NCBI GenBank assembly: GCA_036873135.1
Contig: JAPTYO010000009.1
Span: forward strand, 34,860,756 to 34,924,755
DNA length: 64,000 nt
Source: Clarkia xantiana subsp. parviflora
Lineage: Eukaryota > Streptophyta > Magnoliopsida > Myrtales > Onagraceae
Direction of reading: 5' to 3'
The notes below the pieces were generated by a model. That model was not told the DNA's origin, did not search any database, and was given only the letters and a program-made list of their open reading frames with translations. Every line of letters begins with the position of its first letter. Position 1 is the first letter of the stretch. Below, piece by piece: positions 55,021 to 64,000 of this stretch. The translations under genes were made by a program, and so were the position numbers.

Positions 55021-55324
55021 AATGCATGTCCCTAATTTTTGCCTAAACTGCGCATGACGCGGCAACTTAGCGGGATCTTTTTTTTTTTTTTTTTTTATCT
55101 CTCATATTCTCTCATTTTGCCACGGTGAGAATTTTAGACCGTGCCCCTCGGTTTTCCTAATTTTTGCATGGATTGCCCCTTGGGGTTTTCATTCCATCGG
55201 GATTTTATTTTCTCTCATTTTGCCATGATTGCTATTTCTGAATTTGCTATCATGCCCCTCATTTCCTAATTTTGCCTAGGCTGCCCTTTCGGGTTTTCAA
55301 CCTAACGGAAGCACTTCTTTTTTG

Positions 55325-56620
55325 GTAGCCGTTTAAACGGTGGCTGTGACCTGTACTTTATTTCCCGTCACGATGCGAGAGTATTTGTAGCCATTTGGAG
55401 GGTGGCTGTGACCCTTTCCTCACCGTCTTCAATGTCGCGAGAGCTCTTTTGATTTGTAGCCATTTGGAGGGTGGCTGTGGCCCTTTCATTTATTTCCATC
55501 GTCGATGTTCCGGGACTGCTCTTTCGATTTGTAGCCGTTTTAAGGGTGGCTGTGGCCCTTTCAAATGATTTCCCGGCCTCACAAGATTCACGAGAATACT
55601 TTTTATATGTAGCCATTTTGAGGGTGGCTATGGCCCTTTTAACAATCTCCCATCCTCTCAGGATTCGAGGAACACTCTTTGTAGGTAGCCATTTTAGGGG
55701 TGGCTGTGGCCCTTTCACTCATTTCCCGCCTTCAATGTTGCGAGAGTGCTCTATATATGTAGCCGTTTGAAGGGTGGTTGTGGCCCTTTATTTTGTAGTC
55801 GTTTTAGGGACGACTGTGGCCCTTTTTTATTTTCCCGTCCTTACAAGATTCGCAGGGTCGCTCTTTTATCTGTAGCCGTTTGGAGGGTGGCTGTGGCCCT
55901 TTATTTTGTAGTCGCTTTAGGGACGACTGTGGCCCTTTTTATTTTTCCGCCCTCACAGGATTCGCGGGGTCACTCTTTTATCTGTAGCCGTTTGGAGGGT
56001 GGCTGTGGCCCTTTATTTTGTAGTCGCTTTAGGGACGATTGTGGCCCTTTTTATTTTCCCGCCCTCACAGGATTCGCGGGGTCACTTTTTTATCTGTAGC
56101 CGTTTGGAGGGTGGCTGTGGCCCTTTATTTTGTAGTCTTTTTAGGGACGACTGTGGCCCTTTTTATTTTTCCGCATTCACAGGATTCGCGGGGTCACTCT
56201 TTTATCTTTAGCCGTTTGGAGGGTGGCTGTGACCCTTTCACTTATTCTCCGCTTTTGATCTTGCGGGAGCGCTCTTTATCTGTAACCATTTGAAGGGTGG
56301 TTGTGGCCCTTTTTTATTTTCCCGCCCTTTCAAGATTTGCGGGGTCACTCTTTTATCTTTAGCCGTTTGGAGGGTGGCTGTGGCCCTTTCACTTATTCTC
56401 CGCTTTTGATGTTGCGGGAGTGCTCTTTATCTGTAACCATTTGAAGGGTGGCCGTGGCCCTGATTTTTTATAGTCATTTTAGGGATGACTGTGACCCTTT
56501 TATTTGTAGTTGATTTAGGAACAACTGTGACCCTTTTATTGCTTCATTGCTCTCACAAGATTTGTACAAACACTCTTCATTTTCCTGTAGCCGATTAAAG
56601 GGCGGTTGTGACCCTAAAGA
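55325..56620 (-). repeat. About 112-bp tandem array
   Basis: Units start TGTAGCCGTTTGGAGGGTGGCTGTGGCCC and include a second, related half (TAGTCGCTTTAGGGACGACTGTGGCCC) and CCGCCCTCACAGGATTCGCGGGGTCAC. Regular spacing of 112 bp is seen at 55871, 55983, 56095 and 56207. More diverged units extend to both sides. Confidence 0.92.
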
Positions 56621-56699
56621 AAACTGAGTTTTTTTTTCTTCTCTTTTTTTTCTTGCTTTTTTTTTCTTCTTTTTTGCTCTTCTTTCAATCATGCCCCTC

Positions 56700-59608
56700 T
56701 CCCTGACTTTTACCTAGGTTTTCAACCTAGCGGGAATTTATTTTTTTCTCTCTTTTTTTCTTTTTTCAAATGGAAAGAAAATCTACAGAAACTAATCAAC
56801 AACAACTATGTTACATGCCAATAATAACAGATTAAACCTTTTAATTTCTAAGAACCTCTCTGGAGGAAAACTTGTCAAATAATTTGATTATGTCGAATAA
56901 TTTCTTCTTCTTCTTCTTCATCCCAAATGCTCTTTCATTAGCACAGTCGATCTTCATGGAATCTCGATCTTTTTTAATAGGAAGATCTCTGGGTGTCTTC
57001 TATCTTCAATCATGCTCGATCTTAACAGGAATGCCACACGGCTATATCTGTCTGGTTCATAATTCGTCGCATGCTGGATGAATGGCCTGATTAACGAACA
57101 CACATGGATGGTGTTGAGTTTGGCACAGTAGTCCGTAAATGGTAAACCTAGGCATAGATATCGTCCGAGGTATCTGGGATAACTGGCATAAGAATGATCG
57201 GCAAGCGAAGGGTCGTACATGAGAAGTGCTCTCCAGGAGTTTTGATTTGGATGATTATCCAAGCTGCACAATATGAGTAAGGAAAAACTCAAATTTCGGG
57301 GATAAAAATGATCACAACTTCTCTTACCTGGGAGTTGGATTTTTCAGTGGGCAATGTGCTCGCTATGCGACTGGACCTGCTGCATGTCCTGATTCTCTTG
57401 CTCCACAACTTGTGTATATACACCTGCTGAAAAGTACATGCCCCTAGTGGCAGACTGCAAATTTCATAACTTTTTTCGGAAAAGGATTCGGTTGATCGAG
57501 TCAAGCTACATTGATCGACACATTGAATCTTTACGGGATTCTCGATGATCTCTTGAAATTTTCTCATCTCCTGACATGTCCGATCTCAATGGGAGATGCC
57601 CCATGGTTACCGCTGGATGGTTTAAACCTGGCCACACGACGGTTGTATACCTCGTCTTGGAAAGCGTATGAATTTCACACAAGGTGGGTGAATTTTTTCA
57701 TAGAAACTCTTCGAAGCACTCACGTTTCACACGGTTGCGGCATTGGTTGAAGTGGTCATCCGACCTGCAAAAGAGTAGGGACATTCAAATCTCAAAGAAA
57801 GAGTTAAATACAATTTAACGCACCTCAGCGTTAGATATCTCGAGTATGCAATCTGTTCGTTGTGCTACTGGATGACTGCATGTTCTTTTTTGTTGCCCCA
57901 TTTAGCCGGCATAACTTGTGTGTATATGATACCTTTACCAAGGGTACCTGAAAAGAGTGAATGAAAATCAGTGTAGAGAATATGAGAAATCATGCATGAT
58001 TTTTTGAAAACTCTAATGTCATTCATTTCATAATTTTGATTACTTTATTGAAAAAGAATAAAAATTTATGATCAAATGTGTTTTGCACCATCATGGAGTT
58101 TACTGAGTTTGCTGAGTGCATTATCTGGCTCGAACGCTGGACAAATGCTCAAAACAAAGTTTTTTTCAAAAAGATTTTATCGTCCTTTGTTTAAACTCGA
58201 ATAGTAGCACTCAACTGCACAGTTAAACTATTTTCTCAAAAAAAATAAAAAAATCCCATTTTTTAAATGATCGCTCATGCGAGTGTTGAAATGTCGATCT
58301 TGCCAAAAAAAGTGCAATACACCTTGGATAAAACGAATGACACTTTGAGTTTTTTTTTTAAATGCTCATGCATGCTCGGAAGTTAAAATTCTACTGTTAA
58401 GAAAGTTACAACTTACAACATCTTACATGAATGATGCATATGAAATGCATTTTGAACGTTAAAATTCTATTCTAAGAAATTCATAACTTACAACAGTTTA
58501 CCTGAATAATGCATATGAAATGCATATTTTGAAATGAAAATTTCAGGTGGATTTTTTTTAAAATAATGCAATTGAGATGCTCTATAGCTAAAAAAAAAAC
58601 TCACATTTTTTTTTTGAAATGTTTTTTTTAATAAAATAATGCATGCATATTGAATGCATGCTAAAAAAATCAGGTAAGAAGGTTTTTTGAAAATGATGCA
58701 TATGCATTTCATGCTTGAATTTAAAAAACTCTAAGGGCCAAAAATGGAATTACAAATTTTCCTCTTTTTTTTTGTTTTTGTTTTTTGTTTTTTTAGCAAT
58801 ATATATACAATACACTAACTAAAATTACAACTTACCTGAAAAGTTTTTTTCAAAAATAATGCGTGCAAAACACATGTTAAAAATAAAAATTCAGGTAAGA
58901 GGTTTTTTTTTTTTTTTTAGAAAAAATGCATATGGAATGCATGTTCGAAAGGAAGCTCTAATAGCTAAAGAAATTAAATTTTCTGAAATGTTTTTTTTAA
59001 AAGTAATGCATACGTAATGCACTAACAAAATTACAACTTACCTGAGAGTTTTTTTTTGTTTTTTTTTTTTAAATAATGCGTATGAGACACATATTTAGAA
59101 CGGAAATTTAGGTAAGAGGTTTTTTTTAAAATGCAATGAGATGAATGCATGAGAAATAAAAGCTATACAAACAGTCGTATGATAACATTTACAACAAAAA
59201 CAGATCATGTTAGGGGAGGTAAAAAATTGTGTGGCTTTGCTCTACAAGGTAGGTTCCACTGATAGGTTCCCGACAAGGTGGTTTCCTCACCCCATTATAG
59301 GGATCATAAGACCTTCGCAAGCGAGTAGAGTTTTTCCGAGTCGTACCGGCGGCCCAGCCGCTCCGGTCGTACCGTACTAAACCTCCGGGGTTCCTAGTCG
59401 CCCTGGGTTTTAGGCGTTTTGGACATTACACTAAAGTGGTGTGTGCAAATACAAATAATGCATAATCCAACAAAGAAAAATAGTCAGTCATAAAAAATTA
59501 ACTCCACACCTGAAATTACACAAAAACAATCAAGTTAGAATAACAAAGTCAAATATGAATAAAAAATAAAACATGGCAAATAAGCAAATATAAAGAGCCC
59601 GAACCCTC
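56700..59608 (-). other. Non-coding interior of the Ogre-like element
   Basis: No gag-pol motif in any frame. It contains poly-T tracts and, between 58300 and 59150, repeated blocks of the form ATAATGCAT.TGAA.TGCAT...TTAGGTAAGAGGTTTTTTTTAAA, suggesting old local duplications. A short GC-richer part at 59240-59420 lies near the primer site. Confidence 0.6.
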
Positions 59609-59633
59609 GATTGTCCCCAGCAGAGTCGCCAAA
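59609..59633 (-). other. Ogre-like element primer-binding site
   Basis: Minus strand TTTGGCGACTCTGCTGGGGAC begins two bases after the LTR end. Confidence 0.8.
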
Positions 59634-59634
59634 T

Positions 59635-61364
59635 TGTCAGACCTAAAATCTGACCTACGGCGAATTACGTTTTGAAAAACGTGAGATTTTGAAATGAGTC
59701 GCCACTAGTTAATTATTAGGCTAACTAGAATCCTAAATTATCTAAGTGAATAACAGATTAAACACCTAGGTAAAAAATCTGTCTACGACCAGAAATTCGA
59801 GTTCGGGGGTTCTGTTACAAATTAAAAATAATAATTCTTAATTATGCCCTTTCGGTACTCAATTCACTTAATTTGCCAATTTTATTCTTTAAATACTTTT
59901 TACATCAGATTAATCCAACAATGTCGAAATTAAATTTTTATTATACACAAAGATATTATCAAATATAAACCCGAGTCTAAAAACTAATTAATCTATAACT
60001 CCTAATTAAGACAAAATATAAAACACTAAATTATCAAACATGCTTAATTCCATACACAATCCAACATATGCTCAACACACAAACACAATTTGAGCAATCA
60101 GATATTCTACTCAATTAAAATTAAACTAATTACAATTAAACTAATTACAATTAAACTATATAATCAAGTTACAACTAATATAATTATACCTAAAATGTAA
60201 TAATAATATAATATTATATCAGAACAATAAAATGAAAAAAAAAAAAAACGGGATACCTGCCACGGAGAAGATGGAGCACGGTGGTCCGGGGCGGCAGCGA
60301 CAGCGACCAGCAGAGCAGCGGCAGCAGTGGTGGTCCGCGGCGGTCGACACGGGCGGACGGAGCGGCGATGGAGATTGGTCGTGGATGGAAGCTCGGATGG
60401 AGATGGGCTGGAGGTGGACCGCAGATGCTTCTTCCAGCAGCGGAGGGTCAAATCAACGAGGAGCGCCAGCAAACAGACGGAACCGGGACGGCAGCGACGG
60501 CGGGCGAAGGCTCCGGTAGCGACTGGGTTTTGGGCGGGCGAGCAGGGTAGATCCGGTTGGCTGTGCGAGAACAAGACCTGTGTGATGACCGGCAGCAGAT
60601 GCAGGAAGCTTCGGTGGCAACTCCGGCACGGTGGGCAGGGCGTGGTTTTGGTCTGTCAGGTCCGACAGCGACTGGCCGGCGGAACTGGACGCAGGTGGTG
60701 GTCCTCCGGTGGTGAGAAAATAGCGACAGTGAGGGAGAGAGATAGGTTAGAGAGAGAGAGAGTGGCGGAGCCGGGGGTGGTCTGGCTAGTCGGGCCGACG
60801 GCGTGGTGGGGCGTCGGTCGCGCGGTGGCGTCGGGCGGTGTCTCCGGTCGTCGTGGTGGCCGGATGGGCCACCGGTGTGGCCACCGGCGTGGCTGTTGGG
60901 CTGCACCGACGGTCCTGGGAGGTCATGGTGATCCAGAAAGAAAAAAAAAATTAAATTAAATTTTTTTCTGAGCACTAGAGGACGAAAATCGCACGGATCC
61001 CGATGAATATTGTATTATTGCTTTTTGTGGTTTTTTTTTTTCTGTCTTTACAATGTAAAACTTACACCCCTATTTATACTAAAAACCTAGTCTAGATTAC
61101 AGATAAAATTCCAATAAAAAATAATATCTGGAGATAAATATCTTACCGATAATTTTCTAAAATAAAAAAACTAATTATTGTATATATATATTTTTAAAAA
61201 ATTCCGAAAATATTAAATAAATTCGAAATAATTTAAAATATATTTTATAATAATTTCCCTAATGTGTCTTTGAGCATTTTTGGAGACTTTGTGGCTTGAC
61301 GCGTCTGGAATTTGACGTATCATGTGTAACGTCGTTACGTCCGGGTCAAAATCGAGTGTTTACA
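59635..61364 (-). mobile_element. Ogre-like element 5' LTR
   Basis: Aligns with 52193-54006 throughout. A short duplication (GTGTGGCCACCGG near 60879-60891) is specific to this copy. Confidence 0.92.
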
Positions 61365-61368
61365 CAAG

Positions 61369-62127
61369 TGTTGGGATCAAAATGACGTGGCTCTAGAACT
61401 TCGGGTAACGGACTTCGAGATCTCCTCGGGAGCTAGCTCACTCAGGTATCTTTCTTGACCTCGTGGGTACTTAGTTTCCTTTGGTGGCTTTGTGCTGGGC
61501 GAGGACCTAAAAAGGGGTGGGGAAGGCCCCTGATTCCACTCCGAAGGTTAAGTCAGTAATGTATATCGAGAGAATATTGTAAAGTATATGATCGAACTTA
61601 GTTTAAATAATGAAAGTGAGCCCGTATTTATAGGGAGATATTACCGACTTTTGGTGGCGGCTACCCTCTTGGGAGGGTTTCGTGGTATAGAGGGTGGCGA
61701 GCAAGTCGCCAGCTGGTGCCTCTTTCTTCAGAGGAAAGTTCCATGGCATAGGGGGCGGCGAGCAGGTTGCCAGCTGGTACCTCTTCCTTCAAAAAGAAGT
61801 CTTCCTAAAGGCGGCGAGCAGGTCTCCAACTGTCCTTTCCTTAAGAGGGAAGGTTTCCTCTAAATATCTGATGGTCGACTCGACTCGTACTTTAGTAGGG
61901 AAACTTTTAGTCCTCGACTCGACTTACACTTCAAGAGAGGATTCTAGAATGACATTCTCGCATTGTTCTTTATTAATCGTAATCTGGAAGTCGACTTCCT
62001 CAAATGTGATCGTCGACCTTTTACCTTTGTTTCATCATTTCGAATAAGGTTGGTCGACGACTTATCGATCTCGCCTCTGAACGTACTTGGCTTTATTCTA
62101 GCAATGTTGTTTAATCGTAACCCAACA
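61369..62127 (-). mobile_element. Solo LTR
   Basis: TGTTGGGATC...GTAACCCAACA, with TG...CA ends and 7-bp inverted tips. No primer site or second LTR is present. Flanking CCAAG (52187-52191, now across the Ogre-like insertion) and CCAAC (62128-62132) fit a 5-bp duplication with one change. On the minus strand a TATA box (CCTATAAATACGGG, about 61627-61640) and the TTACTGACTTAACCTTCGGAGTGG region show its direction and relate it to 5190-5672. Confidence 0.78.
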
Positions 62128-62302
62128 CCAACCATGTGACCGACTTCCGTCAGTTTTAACGGAAAAAATTAACGGAGACCTCTTATATTCACAAAGTTGA
62201 AACTTTAGACCTTTCAAATTAACTTTTGAAACTTTAGACCTCTCCGGTTAACATGGGCCAAACTTCAGACCTTTCATAGGTTATTATTAACCCTATTTTT
62301 TT

Positions 62303-62454
62303 TAAATCTTTGCTCCTCTTTACGAAAATATATATGAAAACAAATGTATAATTTTAATTATTTTTTATTATTTTATTGTTTACTAGTGAAATAAGCACTT
62401 GCGTAGCACGTGTGGAGAATTGTATATTGAATATTCATCTTGTATATGGGCCTT
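62303..62454. other. Spacer with a possible Helitron 3' end
   Basis: At 62386-62412 the minus strand reads CACGTGCTACGCAAGTGCTTATTTCACTAG then T, similar to a Helitron terminus. No matching start was found. Confidence 0.25.
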
Positions 62455-63600
62455 GTTAACCCCGTTGGAAATTGGGTAAATTGGGACGTCCTTCATGATA
62501 GTTCATTAACCAAACATAATTGAGGTGTAAGTTAATTAGAGAAATTAACTATAGTATATTTGGATATGCCGAAATATTAAGGGTTAAGTGGCCTATTGGG
62601 CTTGCTCATTAACTATAATGATTAAGATCCATTAAGAGTGGACAAATACAGTAATTCAGCCGGCCTAGGAGGTATTACCTGGAGGTTAAGACTCGATCGC
62701 TTTGGGCACGCACGATCTTTACTGTGTGTATACGGGTGTGTTTTCTGAGAAATAAATTTACCTCGAGTATACTTAGTCTGATTTTCACTCCATTTAACGC
62801 GTAGTTGAGTCGGTCTATTAATATTGTAATTGGGTGTTATATCCATCATGTTTGATGGATATACGCTCAATTTAGACCCGTTTTCATTCGTATTATATTA
62901 TTTTAACTACCCATTAAATGATTGTAAATTGAAACTTTGACCCGAACACGTCACCCGCAGAAAAAATGGTCCGAACGAGGAAAAAAACGCCCACCCGGGT
63001 ATTTTGCCGGGTCCAATCTCACCAGGGGTGAGATCGGACCTGGCTGGTCCGATTTTCCCTTAGGGGAAGATCGGACCAGCCATGTCCGATCTCTCCCTTA
63101 GGAGAAATTGGACCAGCCAGGTCCAACCCCAAACCTTCGGGGTCGGACCTCCCGTCCGACCCGAAGGTCCCGACATCCCTCCGACGCGCGATACTCCCGC
63201 CCATGGGGTGTGTGCGACGTCCGAAACACCGTTATCCAAACCATCTCTCGTGACGATCCGACCATCACTTTGCACGTCCGACACTTAGAAAATATCACGA
63301 ACCTTCTCCATGCTTACTAAGGGGTTAATCATTCTATTAATTGTTAACTATGCCTGTTTAGGAGTTAACGATGTCATTAACCACCTTAACCTCCTTTGGG
63401 CCTATATATAGAACCACTCATCCTTTCATTTATTAAGTTGATATTACTTGCAAGTTTTGAACTCTCCCTTCTCTCTACTTTCTCTCTCTACATTGTTCTA
63501 ATTTAAGAATCGGAGAGGGTTCGCCGGTACCACCCCCGGCTTACCCCTCGTGCAGGTTCGCGAGAAAAACGAACCGCGGGAAAAGTGCAAGGCAACAAAT
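62455..63600 (+). mobile_element. LTR-like sequence (possible Tat-type solo or partial LTR)
   Basis: It starts TGTTAACCCCGTTGG. A TATA box (CCTATATATAGAACC, about 63402-63416) is followed by ATCGGAGAGGGTTCGCCGGTACCACCCCCGG and CCCCTCGTGCAGG, which parallel the R/U5 phrase ATCGGAGAGGGATTCTGGGTCACC...CCCCTCTTGCAGG of the Tat LTRs at 36533-36580. A possible end is GGCAACA near 63590-63596. The block 62990-63180 repeats (G)GTCCGATC/GATCGGACC words in both orientations. Both borders are uncertain. Confidence 0.45.
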
Positions 63601-64000
63601 TACGAGAAGAGACGATCAGTTCACCAAGAGCAAGAAATCTACCCGTGAGTTGGCCATTCAGATTGACGACCCATCGACCCAATACACAGAACTTAACAAT
63701 ACCGTTTAAAAGAATTTTAAAACTACAGTTCAAAATCTTAAACCATTAATCCCAAAGTCTTAATTTCTAAACCCTAAAAGAATTAAAGAACTTCTATGAA
63801 ACTTGACACTAAACCTATTGATTTGGCGAGTATTTTTGGCGCCAGTTTGTTTGTGCATAATAAGAGCAATAAGTTAAAAAAAAAATATTGATTGAGCACG
63901 GGTGATTGAACGAGACAGAAACAACTAGTTAATGTAAGGATTGTAGGCAAATTATTAATTTAGTAAAAAAAATTGATTTGACTATGGAGGCTTTTTAGGG
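63601..64000. other. Right edge, no gene recognised
   Basis: AT-rich. A TTTTTGGCGCCAGTTTG word at 63833-63849 resembles a gypsy primer-binding site, which would place an element interior to the right if the preceding LTR-like sequence extends that far. This is only a possibility. Confidence 0.3.

Larger units (their letters stand above)
52193..61364 (-). mobile_element. Ogre-like (Tat lineage) LTR element, non-autonomous
   Basis: LTRs of 1814 and 1730 bp flank a 5.6-kb interior, with CAAGT on both sides. Orientation comes from the primer site at the right LTR and the polypurine tract at the left LTR, both on the minus strand. The primer sequence TTTGGCGACTCTGCTGGGGAC resembles the arginine tRNA site I recall for Ogre elements. 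No gag, protease, RT, RNase H or integrase is present. The 3' half of the interior is two tandem arrays, as in the variable 3' regions known for Tat/Ogre elements. Confidence 0.82.
51532..62293. mobile_element. Mutator-type element with nested LTR elements
   Basis: The left arm (GGCTTAATAACCTAGGAAATGTCTGAAGTTTGGCCCATGTTAACCGGAGAGGTC...) is the inverse of 62160-62293, with near identity over more than 100 bp. Flanks TATTTTTTA (51523-51531) and TATTTTTTT (62294-62302) fit a 9-bp duplication. Removing the solo LTR and the Ogre-like element leaves roughly 0.8 kb with no transposase. Its interior (51770-52110) is an imperfect GCCACC/GGTGGC- and CTCCG/CGGAG-rich palindrome centred near 51935. Confidence 0.82.

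Noticed and set aside
54160..56620. CRISPR-like array
   Set aside because: Units are adjacent head-to-tail with no unique spacers, have 27- and 112-bp periods, and lie inside a plant LTR element.
60232..60959. Several overlapping GC-rich frames read as genes
   Set aside because: Same block as in the other Ogre-like LTR; several overlapping frames on both strands and no domain, so kept only as an exon-like block.
61588..62047. Short frames with repeated GGEQVASW words
   Set aside because: They are inside the solo LTR and reflect a short internal duplication (GGCGAGCA.GT.GCCAGCTGGT).
63019..63320. Overlapping frames near the right end
   Set aside because: They come from inverted GGTCCGATC/GATCGGACC words in an LTR-like sequence; no protein motif.

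Overview
This window is nuclear DNA of a flowering plant, probably a eudicot. The evidence is spliced genes with GT-AG introns, AT-rich spacers, and dense plant-type transposons: Ty1/copia and Ty3/gypsy (Tat/Ogre) LTR elements, a plant L1-like LINE, and hAT, Mutator and Harbinger-type elements. There are no operons, CRISPR arrays or bacterial features. All splice sites, target-site duplications (TSDs) and element ends below were read by eye from the sequence.

Only one host gene can be supported with confidence. It is an eight-exon gene on the minus strand (12881 down to 10551) for a 180-residue tRNA-specific adenosine-34 deaminase catalytic subunit (TAD2/ADAT2). All exon phases join, and the HAE and PCxxC zinc/catalytic motifs are intact. 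Possible unidentified exon-like GC-rich stretches lie at 13150-13300, 14640-15107 and 17000-17470.

Left part (1-10500): a minus-strand LTR with its primer-binding site (3278-3892), a decayed CACTA end, tandem duplications, a fragment of another LTR family (5190-5993), a dead 5'-truncated LINE (6061-8388) split by a hAT element with an 8-bp TSD (7396-7939), and a second hAT element (9081-9648). Middle part (13300-22850): a Mutator-type element (15491-16696); a Harbinger/Tourist-type element (18674-21782) that contains a second copy of itself (18734-20441), which in turn contains a hAT-like element; and a foldback Mutator-type element (22241-22848).

The centre (23060-47673) is a three-level nest. 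A small copia element lacking integrase, RT and RNase H (minus strand) received a Tat-lineage gypsy element (24179-46094, TSD GCATT), which received a second, structurally complete Tat-lineage element (35933-45233, TSD AAGAC). The outer gypsy copy is rearranged: an inverted copy of its own LTR-gag-protease half sits at the protease/RT junction. Both gypsy copies carry two RNase H-like domains, an antisense intron-containing ORF downstream of integrase, and tandem repeats in the 3' region; the inner copy's gag has an Arg-Ser repeat tail.

Right part (47880-64000): two foldback elements, a candidate Helitron, and another nest. There a Mutator-type element (51532-62293) received an LTR element that is now a solo LTR (61369-62127), whose edge was then hit by a non-autonomous Ogre-like element (52193-61364, minus strand, TSD CAAGT). 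The Ogre-like element has no gag-pol and carries a 27-bp and a 112-bp tandem array. An LTR-like sequence lies near the right end (62455-63600).
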